Source: Lepidodermella squamata (taxonomy: Eukaryota; Gastrotricha). From it: a stretch of DNA of 64,000 nucleotides. Below the pieces are notes generated by a model. The model made no database searches, was not told the DNA's origin, and saw only the letters and a program-made list of their open reading frames with translations. Numbering within the stretch: the first letter of the stretch is position 1; every line of letters starts with the position of its first letter. Shown piece by piece: positions 35,152 to 47,560 of this stretch. A program made the translations under genes and the position numbers. The stretch covers positions 2,108,001-2,172,000 of the forward strand of contig JBLDXI010000021.1 in NCBI GenBank assembly GCA_047495785.1. The letters are read 5' to 3'.

Positions 35152-36208
35152 TATAACAGTGTTGTGCCCAAAATGCCAGTTATTTTGCGAATTCGCTCAA
35201 ATTATTACTCATATTATTTACCGCTCTTTACTCCTGAAAACAGCTCAATTCGCAGCTCTCAATGACCGAATAAATGCTGAAGTTTTGCATCAATTATCGC
35301 ATGTTTTTTGTTCAGAACCTCTGTCTTTGAGTTCATATGCCATCGAGTTTTCCACCAACCACCAACACAGCTCTCTCATTCATCTTTTTGTTATATTTCA
35401 ACACATTTTCGTAATACGAGTATGAAAACAGAGGCGATCGAAAAACATACAGTGAAATCGTATTCATCCGCCGCAACACAGTCGATCAAGATGAAGGAGG
35501 AGTAAGATTTTTCGTGTCATCTGAGAGCTACTGGAGTGGTGAAACGGGTTCGACCAATGCAACCAATTACCAGCTACCAGTTAAACATGTTCGAATCATC
35601 CGTTATTACTGTCCTAACGTAAATTGCGCCGAAGTTTTGTGATTTACCCGGCCTCAGCGTGTTTGACGTAATTTTTTGCAAATTACTAGGCCCACGCGAC
35701 TATTTGCAAATTAGACGTGACGAAACATCCACCGACAGACAAAGGAGGGCGTTGTATACAACTAATGATCTGATGTGCTAATGCGCTTAGCTATCACTTC
35801 ATGAGAGGGCTGCACCTGAAGCGTCGCCAATATAGCATTTACCGTTTTTACAACAATCGTGGTGAAATCGTTTCTTCGGATTGAATAGCTGATTTATCCT
35901 CTCTTGCCTGGCTCTAGACTGTCGGTTGGAAATAGAAAACGCGGTCTGGTTGATTACCAACATCAGGTTTTATTGTCACTTTGTGCAATCTCTCACTTTT
36001 TAGAGCTACAGCGCAATAAAAAGTCGAGCCGTACCGGCGATAATGAAAGATTCGATCATCAAATTATAGGAACAACACGTTGCCTTGCTGCAGCATCGAA
36101 AACCACAGCAGAGCTAACAAAAAGCAGCGTAAAAGTTTATCAATACTTATAAAAGTAGCCATAAAAGGCGAATTAAGCCTATTAACTAATCGACTATATC
36201 AGAGCATA
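35152..36208. other. Intergenic between convergent genes
   Basis: Contains the 3' ends of the PTB-domain gene (+) and SUPT6H (-). Short open frames only; nothing recognised. Confidence 0.5.
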
Positions 36209-39200
36209 TTAATAGTTGCGATATCCGCCACTTGGCTGTTGGTAGCGCGGAATCGCCCCCGGCATTTGAGGCGGCACCGGTTTCACGAAATTGCCGCTCG
36301 CACTGCTTCGCTGACCGTTCGGTTGTTGCAATGGCGGTGGCGCCATACTGGAGGAATAGCCTGTTTGTGGCGTCTGCCCGGGTGTCGAATACGAAGCGGT
36401 GACTGTGGCGTGCCGCGAGGTCGCATATTGCGGCATCGCCCCTGATGAAGAATAACCGGCATATTGAGCATTTTGGGTGGTGGCATAGGCCGTCGACGAG
36501 CCCATCGAGGGGAGCGAGGCGTGCGAGCTGTAGTTCGAAGGGGTGCTGCCCACCGTTGACCCGCCTCCACGATGGGACGAACCGACAGGCTGGTGCACCG
36601 GGGCAGGCATGGTCTGCGGTAAAGCATCGTCGAAATGGTCTTTGAACCACTTGATCAGCTGATTCAAGTTCGGGAAGGTTTTGGTCCGGAATCGATAACC
36701 CTCCGGGGTAACAGTTACAAGTTCGTGCCTCGGCCGGTTGCGCGGCATGTACGACAACAAAAATTTGCCAGGAAATTCTTTTGACGCAGAGAGAAAGTAA
36801 GGAATTGAGGCGGGCTGCCGGCTCTTTTCATCAAACAACCACTGATCTAGAATATCGGTTTTTCCGCCCTCTGAGTCGCGATAGTATTTGTAACCGGTCA
36901 GTTCTCGAACGTGATTCGCCATTGGCTGGACAAACCTAGCCAGGATTTCATCAAGATCTTCGTATTCCTCATTGCGAACCACCAGTTTCTTGCCAAGACT
37001 GAACACCGTCTGTTTATCACGTTCGATGATGTCGACGTGCTGGTAAATTCCTTCAGCAACCTTCCACGTCAACGTCAAGTGATCGGTGCCATGAGACGAC
37101 GGCCGAATTATCGCCTCACCAGGCGACATGTCCGATAGAAGGGCTTCGCATTCGGCATATGTAATATTCTTGAAGGACGGATGAGCGATGACTCGCTTCA
37201 TATACATCTGCTTCTTCGCGCCACCTTCTTGTTCGTTTTGAGCGCCACTTTCTTCGCCGCCATACGATCGACGGTCTTCCGCCTCGGCTTTATCGTCCCA
37301 ATAAACATCCTTTCTTCGATACTTCCCAGACTTGTCCGCTAATTCAGAAGAACGTGACGTCAAATCAACCTAGAATGTTAAGGAATCATACTTTATACGT
37401 TATACGTAAGCTACGGTAATCGTGTTTTCTAACCTGAAACCGTTCGATGTCGATTTTAGTAATCCGAGCCCAAATTGACATGCCATTGCGAACGCGTTCT
37501 TCAGGATCCTGCACGGGTCGGTCAGAAAGGCTCTTCAATCCGATGAAGCCATTGCAGCCGTTATCGAGGCGGCATTTCACGCCGACTTTGCGGCCCTCGC
37601 AAGACCCGTCGTCGAAGTGCTTCCAAACATCGCCGATCTCCTGGATGACCTTGTAGCAAAATGGGCACTTGAATAATTGCTGGCCGTTCATTTCGAATTT
37701 GACCGGCGCAGCCTCCTCGAGCTCTTGTTCTCGCGGTTTCTTAAACGCGAATCCAACAACAGTGGCTTGGACGAGTTTTCCCTCTTGGAAAGTCTCTGGA
37801 GTTTCCTTCGTCACCAGCTGGAACAACTCAACGTTGTTTATGGGCTTAAAAGGCGGCCGAAGGTCTTTGTACGAGTGGTTCAACTCAGCGCGAATGTCGT
37901 ACAGTGTAGTGTGTTTAGTACCAAAGTTCTGACAAATTAAGGCGGCTTGAAATGTTACTCAAAATGCTAAACTATTGAATAGTTACCTGACGCTCCAACT
38001 CAGCTGCAAACGCATCCAAGTCGAGATCTTTCAGCCTTTCGGGATTTTCCATGATTTTACGAACTGCCTCTCGCTGATTGGTGTTTTCGTCCAACTCAAG
38101 CGCGTCAATCGCCATTTTCCGCGCCCACTCGTAAGCCTCAGGGTGGACACGGGTGGCGTCAAGCTGTTCGACAGGCGATTCAGCCTCTTCATCGTCGTCA
38201 TCAGTTCGATGAGCCTCCCACCATTGCTCCGCCTGGTCGACGTCGATGCGAATAAACCCGGCGCAGTTCAAAAATACGCAGGGACCCATGTTGAAACTGG
38301 TGACTAGTTCAGCCCGAGTCAGTAGCATTCCTCGCGCTTTTATTTGTTTCAAAATGTATGACGCTTTTCGAGGCCCGAGACCGCATATGAATTGCACAAG
38401 GCCCATCATATGCGGGTGTTCGATTACTTCATTCAGATCTACACCGACTTCGTTGACTCGATTGACAAATTCGACTGTTAAATAGTCTAACAACCGGTCT
38501 TGATCAAGCAAATTTTGCAGCGGATGGAATTTTAAACACAAGACATCGTTATCAGAATTGGCTAGGCGGACGAATTCGAGTAGGGGATCGCGAAGTCGAC
38601 GAGCAAGTCCGACGGCGATTTTCAGCCCCGTGGCATGATCACGGTATTCGTGCCTCGACTGGGCTGAATTCGCATAGACCAAAGCAGCGTCAGTTTCAAC
38701 AATCTCGCAATTGATTGCAGCGGGCAGGCCAAGTTCTTGCTGCACTTCAGCCATAAGGCCCACCATGTCTTTGTGGAAGTACATCGAATCACGCGAATCG
38801 ACACCTACAGCAACAACAGTTGGTTTCGTGTCCATGATGAATTGTTTCAGGGCGGCGTAGTCGACATCTCGAGTTTCAGCATTTTTCCTGCCACCAGCTG
38901 ACCACGAAGTTCCGAGGGGAAGATGGTCCAGTAGCTCGCCAGTTGAATTGATAAGAGCAGCGTAACCGGTCTGGCCATATACCGGCGCCTGATAGATGCC
39001 AATAACAGACAAATTGCTCCGGCCACTACCGTAATCGTCATATGAATTGTCGGATGGGTACGGGGCAGGTTTGATTAAATGCATCAGTTTGCTGCGGCAC
39101 TTCTTGTAAATAACTTCTCGCGCTTCATCGGCTAATTTTGTTCGCAAGTCTTTCTCCATTTGCGGGTACAAAAATGATCGAAGCGCCATTTCTAGCGCTG

Positions 39201-41575
39201 CGTTCCTCTGCGAATTCCAGCTTTGAGCAATCGAGGAGAAACCATCGGCTTCGTACAAATATTTGATCTCATCGAAGTATGTTCGGTTGAAACCAGCAGC
39301 GTGGGCTGCCTGCGATTGAGATAAACTATCGAAGCCGGTGGGTTTGTTGACATCGTTGATGTCATCGATAGCGATTGTCATGACGATCAGGCCGTCTTTT
39401 TCAGCGGCTAGCAAGTGCAGGAATTGGTCACCCTCCAACATCTTGATAGGCTTGCCTTTCAAATACTTCATCATGAAACAAGGGTGATTTTCGTCGATTT
39501 CCCGGAAGCCTTTTTTCGTCGGCCGAACAAACAGTTTCGCACGCTCGTGAAAGGCAGATCGAACCACTTTTCGCACAGTAGGATCAGCTGCAATTTGAGA
39601 CGCAACGAGATAGCGAGTGCCCTTCAACACGTCTTCCTCTTTGGCAAAACGAGGACAGATGTATTCGCGAGCAAGCTCAACCGGGTCAATGTCGCATTCT
39701 TCAACTTGGTTCTGCGTGTATTTTTCAGCCAGGTTGGTACCGAGTTGCGCTGCGGTTAAACCGAAGCGCTGAGCAAGCGCGGCTAATCCAGCGCGAACAC
39801 ACATCAAATAGGGAGTGTGGCGGACAGGGTAGCGGAATGAAGGTTCGGAAGGGTTGCCATTGGTAGCGGTTCCGTTTTCGCCGTTTGCTGTTTCCATGGC
39901 TGCCTTCTCCTTATCGGCGCGACGAGCAGCGGCGACGTGATGGCCGTAATACAGACAAAAATGATCGTAAACATCTTCGAATTCTTCCACACTAACAACC
40001 TAGAAATGGGAGATTGCCACAATTAAATTATAAAGCCACCTTAATGTATGTAAAACACACCATTTGCACGCGTTGAATGTCTTCTTCGGTTAGAGGCCGA
40101 ACGTCAGGTGTCAGTTCAACGTTAGCACCAGAATACAAATCGTACTGGTAAGATTGAATTCTCTGCATAAGTTTGACGAGCTGGTCTTTGCGCTGACGCA
40201 AGGCCGTCCATTTCTCATCGTAATGATAAATTCGCCACAAATCGCTAATAGTCAACTCAGGTTCAACGTATTCTTTGCGGTAGAAGGCGATGAAAGGTAC
40301 TTCGAAGTGCTGCTTCCTGATATAATGCAGCGCCTTTTGAATTTTCGGCACGCAACTGTCGCGTTCTTTGGTCCGAACGACTGGTCGCGAATCCGACTCG
40401 CCATGCTGACGTCCATCTGCCCCGTGCTGACCATCGGGGCTTTGCATCGAAATCGGCACGGCGGCGAAGGCGTTGGCGAATATCCATTCGGCCTCCTCGG
40501 CTAATTCCATTTCGTTGTCAGTGTGGAGCACGGGGATGCGGCGAAGTTGAAACCTTTCAGGCAAATCAGCTATTTTGATTTCTTCATCGAATCGAGTGAG
40601 GAAAGCGCGATCCAACTCGGCGGGTTCGAATAGATCCAGAACTTTCATTTTCAGCGGTTTCGGACCACCTTCGCCGTCCTCGCCTTCCTCGCCTTCGACT
40701 TCGCCATCGGAAGCTTCTTCTTGGAAATCGTTGAAGTCGAAATCGACACCAAAGACTTCTTGGGCTTCTCGAAGTTGCGGGTCCATATGGCCGCCGTGGC
40801 GCCGCGCTGCTTTGCGTTGAGCAACGTTTTCTCGCTGAGCTTGACCAGCTTCGCCCTCCTCGTCCGAGACAATGAAACTGTCCTCACCTTCCGAGCTCTC
40901 CTCGCCCTCTTCCGCCTCCTCCGCCTCTTCAGCAGCAGGTTGGAGATGGGCGAGTCGAGGAATAGGGCGGTGTTCGACCTGCCCGGGCTTCTGCGGTTTT
41001 TGTGGCTTTGGGGCAGCGGGCGGCAGGTCTTCAAGGGCGGGTTCGTCATTGTCGTCCATATCATCGCCCTCGAACAGCTCTTGCGCGATTTGCTCACGGT
41101 CTTTATCGTAATGACCTTTACTGCCTTTAGATTTGCCTTTGGAAGTTGAAACTTCGTCGCCCTCCTCGTCAGATTCAATTACAACGCGTTTTTTCTTGGT
41201 TTTCTTCACCTCAATGCCGAGATTCTCGCGAATGATCGCTAAATCTTCTTCGTCGGTTTCAGCGTCGTCCTCAGCGCTACCCTCGCCCTCCGAATCACTC
41301 GCGCTACTTTCGGCTTCGTCCTCAACCGGAGCGTCGTCGACGAAATCAGCCATTTCTTTTCTGAGAGCAGCGTCGTCATCCTCCTCCGCGTCATCCTCAC
41401 TCGAATCTTCTGACGAGCTAAGCTGAGTTTTTCTCTTCTTTGCCGGCTCGCCGCCGTGACTGGTTTCTTTTCGTTTAGCTCCAGGACCGACCGCCCCGCC
41501 GTCTTCAGCCTCCTCTAACACGTCCGAATCAACGTCAGAGTCTTCTTCGGCTTCGTTGTGAATGAAATCCGACAT
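36209..41575 (-). CDS. SUPT6H: Transcription elongation factor Spt6
   Basis: Four exons: 40061-41575, 37987-39999, 37434-37928 and 36209-37369, giving 1,727 residues, essentially the human length (1,726). Histone chaperone that travels with RNA polymerase II. The start is MSDFIHNEAEED, as in human (MSDFVES); the Met 13 codons earlier is not conserved. Exon 1 is the acidic N-terminus, then NLGIEVKK-type helices. Exon 2 carries the bacterial Tex-like core: YqgF-like fold near SNLSVIGIYQAP and the helix-hairpin-helix near HPHMMGLVQFICGLGPRKAS. Exon 3 holds the S1 domain start (GMSIWARITKIDIERF). Exon 4 holds the tandem SH2 domain (HPSFKNITYAECEALL, GEAIIRPSS), which binds phosphorylated polymerase linker, and a Ser/Gln/Tyr-rich tail. 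Introns are 58-64 nt. Confidence 0.97.
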
Positions 41576-42011
41576 TCTCAAGCGGTGCCAATAATCATTT
41601 AAACTTAGTAACACCTACTGGAAATAGAAAATCAGAAGAGTTGTAAATATAACCTGGAGTCGGATAAAAACAAGTCGTTCCATCCTGCGACCCTAGACCC
41701 CTATTTTACACGCTCGTGCACCAGGCACGGAATTCATTTTAACTATACATATACTATAAGAAATGAAATATTCACGGGTACATTTTTCCCAATTCGGTCA
41801 ACCTCTTTACTCAGCACTGTTGGTTACTTTATGCCGATCATGCCCCGCATACCTCAACTAATTCACGCACAGAAAGAAATTTCGGGCGCATACTCACATA
41901 CTCACACCTTGCAGAATTGTATCATTCACCAGCATAACACGCGTTTGTTTATCACAATAAACTACTTGGTCGCAATGTCAGATAACTCAGCTAAATATCT
42001 AGCTAGCCGTT
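41576..42011. other. Intergenic upstream of SUPT6H
   Basis: Presumed SUPT6H promoter side. It contains a partial copy of the repeat found at 44.64 and 51.88 kb (see the next entry). No gene seen. Confidence 0.5.
41656..41740. repeat. Partial copy of repeat at 44640-44735 and 51870-51980
   Basis: Shares GCGACCCTAGACC and ACACGCTCGTGCACCAGGCA with the two other copies, in the same orientation. This is the only copy lying outside the long tandem units. Confidence 0.7.
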
Positions 42012-43075
42012 TTAACTCAAGGACATCGGACAAAGCAAATACTTCGAATTGGAACGTCGACCTTGCCACGCATGGTTGATTGCGTATCCGGTCGCGTTCG
42101 GATCGCAAAATAGAGCAGCGAACCAATAAGCAGCATGTAGTACGAATCGACTCCAAAGGCGGGTTACCGTCGTCAGCGGCCGATCGTACAGGCTGGCGCT
42201 GAGAAGATCGTCGACACACACTACGATGACGATGGCGCAGGAACACACGGGGGTCTGCCTCGGTCGCCTTCAAGCCAATCTCTACTAGTTAATTAGCCAA
42301 AGTTTCGTTTTGAGCAGCCCGATGAACATTAAAACTTGCCACGCGAGAGCCGGCACGAGTAAGACATCCTTGATGAGCGTTCGATAGGATTCCACCGGCA
42401 GATTAAACGTGATCTGCGCAACGCCATTTTTAGTCACCTTGTATAGTTGAGACGTGTTCACCATCACGCGCGACACACCCGAGTTGCACAGTCAAGCACC
42501 ATATCATATCGCGGCTACCACAGAAATCGCCATTACCACCAGACGCCCCACCCGCAAACATCGCAACTGATGAGGGATTTGTCTCCCTTGGCACAGACGC
42601 GGGCGGCTGATTCGTTCGCGATCTTTGCGGTAAGATCTTCAGCTCCTCGCTGTGGAGGGCAGCGATAACATCCAATGTCGCCATACAGCTTGCGCAGCCG
42701 TGTGCAAGGGGCCCAGATCGTTTGGCGACGCGTGAACATGTAAGCAACTTGCTCGCTCTCAGCTATCGGCTCGCCGATCGCGTCCAGCTGGTTGACCACG
42801 TCAGTAAATTAACGAGAAAACTTGCCAATATCAGCTATATCATCTTCATCGGCATTAAAGCAGTTCTGATTAGCATTCGATATGCATGTTTATGGGGTGG
42901 GACCGCGAAACGGGCGCGCAATACATCCCATGTTGCCGCCGAGTCGTCTCGGACACCAGGAACATTTTCGAGCCGCCCATTGATATGGCCGTTTTGATAG
43001 TCCCAAACATCGTCGAGAAACGGGTATTTCGGAGGATTCGACCTCACGAAGAAGTCGCTCGACCGAAGCCGCTCG
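42012..43075 (-). pseudogene. Unassigned membrane-protein-like reading frames
   Basis: Three or four minus-strand stretches with coding character. At about 42830-43075: RSNPPKYPFLDDVWDYQNGH and on. At 42533-42785: TRRQTIWAPCTRLRKLYGDI with a Cys-rich end. At 42285-42476: LIKDVLLVPALAWQVLMFIG, a likely membrane segment. At 42012-42248: another pair of hydrophobic stretches. They could be exons of one multi-pass membrane protein, but no consistent set of joins emerged and I do not recognise the family. The 5' end runs directly into the broken protease frame at about 43085. May be a real gene with misplaced boundaries or a fragment. Confidence 0.35.
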
Positions 43076-43083
43076 TAGACCGG

Positions 43084-44232
43084 TTCTTGCTTGATCTTTC
43101 ACTGGAGTGACTGCTCCAGCGATACGCCAATCAAGTGTGTCTGGGATGTCCTTGAGTCCGCGGAGATTGTGCTTCGCGGCGTTGAAGGGCTGAGCGTTGG
43201 GTGACTGTTGCGTGCGGCGGAAGCCTAGCATCACCTTGCGTTCGTCGGACGTTTTGTCAGCCAGGTGGTTGATGGCAACCTTGTAGGTCTTGCCAGCGCG
43301 GTTGGTGGAGTGGATGAAGCGGTTGTTGTGCGTGAAAATTGACTTGTGCTTGCTCGCTTCTTTCTCGTCAGAGTATTCACGGTTGTGTTGCTTCTTGAAG
43401 GACTCGAACATCTCTTCGTGGTGCTTGTTCTTGCCGTTGATGTACTCAGCCATCGGGTTCATTTGCGCCAACTGGTCGGAGGAGACGCCAGGGCCAGGGA
43501 AACCACTGCAGGTAATGTTAGGCGGGACAACGAAGACCGAAGCATCGGGCTGGGTAGCCGAGAAATACTTGAACCAAACAACTGAAAAATTCATAAATAA
43601 ATGAAAATCAACTGCTTAAACGGAAATTTACCATATTTGTCGTAGTGGCTGCCGAACAGACTGACATAACCCATGAGCTCGAAGTAAAACGGCGTGGCGG
43701 TAACCGGATCGACGACAAAGGTGTACTACAAACGATAAAGACAACTATTAAGATACACATTACGAATATTATGAAATAAACTCACAGTATTCTTCTTCGA
43801 ACCGTCAACCTCAACATGGCGCCATTGATCAGCTGAATGGCCTTCGAAATCAACAGTGCCCATGTAGTCGAATTGGCTTAGATCAGGAAGACCGGGTTGC
43901 AGAGAGACCGGGATGTCAACACTGCCGTTAACCTGGAAGCAGGTCAGCTGGTTGAGAACAGTCTCGGTCGTCATGTATGCCAGCTTTACCATGGTTGGTG
44001 GGTTGGTAGCGGCGAATTGCATGGTCTTGACCATTCCATCGTAGTAGTCAACGCGAGAACGCATGTTTTTCGGGTCGTAGAACAAGGTGAACTGTTCGTG
44101 GATTTCGGCATACGGCAAGTCGATGAAACCTGAAACAATGTAGGCGTCGTAATTGGGCGGAGCCTTCAGCCCTGTCGGCTTGAGCCGACGACTAACAGGG
44201 ACGCCAAAATGGCGGCAAATTTCATCATTTTC
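43084..44232 (-). pseudogene. 26/29-kDa-type cysteine protease, truncated and frameshifted
   Basis: Homologue of the insect 26/29-kDa papain-family protease. In order: signal peptide MMKFAAILASLLVVG (44232 downward); an N-terminal domain (43788-44166: PYAEIHEQFTLFYDP, ending GSKKN); a short exon (about 43631-43724: YTFVVDPVTATPFYFELMGY); and an I29 inhibitor propeptide with the start of the mature enzyme (43084-43583: DTLDWRIAGAVTPVKDQ). Two lesions: the signal peptide runs into TGA and mature sequence continues only after a frame change near 44175, and the gene leaves its family right after VKDQ, where GSCW with the catalytic Cys should follow. No His or Asn catalytic motifs occur downstream. 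It cannot encode an active protease as sequenced. Confidence 0.85.
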
Positions 44233-44829
44233 CCAAAAGACCTAATTTTTGAAAATAATTATAAAATAATCAATTTCCGTCAAATATGCAGTGATCTAAG
44301 AAAAAACCTTACTAATTAAATGCTAATGAAATTATGTTAAACAAACCTGTCTGCCGGAGAGCGCGCATTCACCGGAGTGAGTCGTGCAGCAAGAACTCTT
44401 GGTCTCCTTCGGCCAACAGGAGTCAAATGCGACTGACCTCTGCCAAGGGGCGTAGTTCAATAATTCAGGCGCTCAAATAAGGTCCAGCAGCTGCGTGCTC
44501 ACATGTTCTTAAAATGTAAGAACTTGAGATTTCCAGCTTAAAGTTGCAGTCGCGCTGGTAGCGTGTTATTAATAAAATCTAGAGTCGAAATAGAAACAGC
44601 AAAAGATTCATTATGAAAAGCAATATATGAAACACTTACCTAGGATCGGGATAGAAACGCCAAAAGAGCCCGTTCCTACCCGCGACCCTAGACCAGTTTT
44701 ACACGCTCGTGCACCAGGCACGCGATTCATTCCAATTTCAGATAAATGCCAGGCTCACAAATCGTTGCTTCAAGTATGCTGCCAACACAAAAAATCATCA
44801 AATAAGGCAAAATCTATGGCTTTTCGGCC

Positions 44830-45130
44830 ATAGTTCAGCGAACTGAAGTGTCAATGGCAAATTGATTAATTTTTCGCACGAGGTTCCTGCCGCACTTTGC
44901 CTTCGCTGTTTAGGCGCACATTTGTTCCCAAGAAACGAAAAAGATCACCCGATTGCCTTTTACGCGCCCTTTTCTATTTTTCATGGAGCATCCAACTTTG
45001 CGGCGTGTGAGATTGCGGTTATCAGATTAGTCCGCAATTTGAAGCCGAGAATGTGATGGCAAGTGACGCTTCAGTCCGCCGTAGCAACTGCAAGGTACGT
45101 CAACTTTCCCGTTCGCATCGACAGCCGCCT
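44830..45130 (-). pseudogene. SWIM zinc-finger (MULE-like) remnant, copy A
   Basis: Minus-strand translation gives KVDVPCSCYGGLK at about 45060-45100, the start of a CxC...CxH SWIM finger, followed by broken frames. Copy B preserves it better (VACSCHGG with HVCHH). SWIM fingers end the transposases of Mutator-like elements; the catalytic region was not found. Confidence 0.5.
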
Positions 45131-45412
45131 TCAAAATTCAGAAAAATAAGATCGCGGATGGCCAAGCGGTGACGATCTTGCTTTTCGACCCGGCCTTACT
45201 GTGAGTAGTCATGTTGGAACTGGTCTGATTAAACCAAGACGTGATTCAAGCTTTTTTCGCGGGCAACCACCATGCCGAATTTGCTTGACACCTCGTCACT
45301 AGAGCCTTCAGATTCATCGTTCGAATTTCTCGAAGGAACGCTAGTCTCACGCCTTACCCCTTCCAGCCACTTCATATCCCCTATGCGAAAGCCGAGATGC
45401 TCATGAACAACG

Positions 45413-45520
45413 TTATCAAGAAACAACGTTATCAAGAAACAACAAGGAACAACAAGAAACAAGAAACAAGAATCAAGAAACAAGAAAACAAGAAACACAA
45501 GAAACACTCAACAACAACGA
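45413..45520. repeat. CAAGAAA-type simple repeat
   Basis: About 100 bases built from AACAAGAAAC/CAAGAAACAA units with small variations. Not present at the matching place in copy B, so it expanded after the duplication. Confidence 0.85.
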
Positions 45521-46039
45521 ACGCCAGTTAATCTAGGATAAAATTAGGTTCAGGGAGACATTTTTCAGCTTTGGAGCCCTAGAATGATGTATGTTTCAAA
45601 ATTGGAGTTGGAATAGAGTGGTGAATGGAGTGACAATTTCATTTGAAGTATTTGTTACCGTATTTGTTCCTAAGTTATCCAGTAGGATGGTTCCATAAGT
45701 ACCAAGAGTTAATAGTAGCCCATGTCAAGACGTCAGCGTCAAGCAAATCGCCCATAATCGGCCATTGTGATGATGTACGTACTTTTAAAGGGGCGCGCGC
45801 CTCTTTGGGGTCGCGAGGTGGTAGGCTTCTCATATACATGGTTACAAGTTCGCAAGATTTGACTTAAGAACGCGCCGAATCCGAACCATCCTAAGTTCGC
45901 TCATTAAGCATAAGAGTTAATAAGCGTAATAATTACGTAGGGTTATAAGAATAAGCAAGTAGGGTGATTATATTTTATTCAATTTAATCAATTTAGGCAC
46001 CTAATTTGCCTCTTTGTCTTTTTAGATTGTTATTATTCG

Positions 46040-47170
46040 TTGAAAATGCCAGAAGTTGACCATGAAGCCGACCTTCCTGTGACATTACACTCAATGTTCC
46101 CGGTATAAACCAAACTCTTTCGGAGAAGTCACAACTTGACCAAGGCTATGTTAGTCTAAGGTCTGCGGCTGTGCTAGATGCTCAGCGATCAGCCTTCAGA
46201 AAGAACAGTCAATCTCGTGTCAATGGCTACAAACATCGAAACTACTTCGAATTAGAATAGTAGCGTCATCCAGATTGAGATGCCCGATTTCAGCCAAACT
46301 CAAAACTTGCGAGGCTCCTGTGCGAGCGGTAATAGATCGAGTTTACCTACGGAAGCGCTCAAATGGCTTGCGGTCAAAAACTAAGCAAACCACAGTCTCA
46401 TAATTGTGAGAATTTGTTATCTCTCATTAGCCTCGGATTTCGTTCCAACTGAATCTATCGAGTTGATCGAGGAGAAAAACGGCAAGCTTCCCATCCCGAT
46501 TCGACGATATATTATCACGTTCTACCAATTATCGATATTGCAAGGTTGAAGAACGCAACCTTAAATTGGATCCCCGCGAAGTGGCATTGGCTCTAAAGTG
46601 GGAAAATATAGGAGTCCTCATTGGAGGTTGGCTCGTCGAGCTGAAATCGACTAATACTCAAGAGATGATTTGGCGACTCTACTTGAATTTTGGCTAAACT
46701 AATCTGGGTAAAACGGCGCACACAATGTCCGATTTGATGCTAATGCACGTGGCCTCGCTTGAAGACTGGGTTTGCTCCGGTGCATAACATACGCTGTTTC
46801 CTTCAGCACATGACTCGACAAAATGTTGGCGGTAAGTCTGACCTCAGAGGAAGTTAATGGCTCGAACCGAGATTTATGACAGCGGCCGAAGCAAGCGACG
46901 CCGAGTCTGTCTTAAAAATTTCGTTGAGTTCGATGACCAAGTCTCTGCAGACTCTTCCTTAACGTTCTCTCAGAGTCGTTCGTTTCGTTTCACCGCCGCT
47001 GAAAACGATGACGTGAGGCTATTAATTTCTCTGTAAAGAAATGGAAGCCCGTCGACAACCTGAACCTTCTGCGAAAGTTCATGGCAAGTCAGTCTTAATA
47101 TATTGGCCAAAAAATTTCCGCGGCGCAAAGATACATCTACCATTCGTAGAGCTAAGACTTGCTTAAAAAA
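46040..47170 (+). pseudogene. Unknown transposon-type ORF remnant, copy A
   Basis: Multiply stopped copy of the frame at 56563-58150. Shared peptide pieces include LFRRSHNLTKAM, PDFSQTQNLR and a terminal STIRRAK. I do not recognise the family. Stops and indels exceed those in copy B. Confidence 0.5.
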
Positions 47171-47189
47171 CACCTAAGTTGCCGCTTAC

Positions 47190-47560
47190 AAAAAGGAGTA
47201 GGACGGCCAGAGGAAAACTGGCGAAGGTACAGAGGACTCGGGAGAAGCTTTTGAGGCTGACACTGTTAACGGCATCATCGACAGCGTTCTGGGCTGTCGC
47301 CCTGTCATGCGCCTGCCGCGTGTTGCAGAATCGTCTATCGTCAACTCGGACATCGAGGAGGCTGACGATGCCGCAACTAAAATGCGGAAAATTGAGAAAA
47401 GTAACCTCACCGGCAACGATTTGCTGTCGCAGTTGGCATCTATGCAACAACAGCAGCTGGATCTGCAAAAGGAGCAGATGGCCCAAGAACTGCGCTTGGA
47501 AGAGCGCCGAATCGAATTTAGGTATATTCTTAGGCTGATAAGCGGCAGAACGGCACGCTG
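47190..47560 (+). pseudogene. Myb/SANT-like protein C-terminal fragment
   Basis: Two overlapping frames give VLGCRPVMRLPRV and then a Gln-rich coiled helix, LLSQLASMQQQQLDLQKEQM, ending LRLEERRIEF. This is the usual tail of Myb/SANT-like transposon proteins. The DNA-binding helices are missing, and copy B has no counterpart here, so it is a separate insertion. Confidence 0.5.

Noticed and set aside
42285-42476. TMEM231 homologue
   Set aside because: A loose PVES...W pattern resembled its last membrane segment, but the rest does not match.
45229-45507. Hydrophobic minus-strand frame as a membrane protein
   Set aside because: The Leu/Phe/Val stretch is the complement of the CAAGAAA simple repeat.
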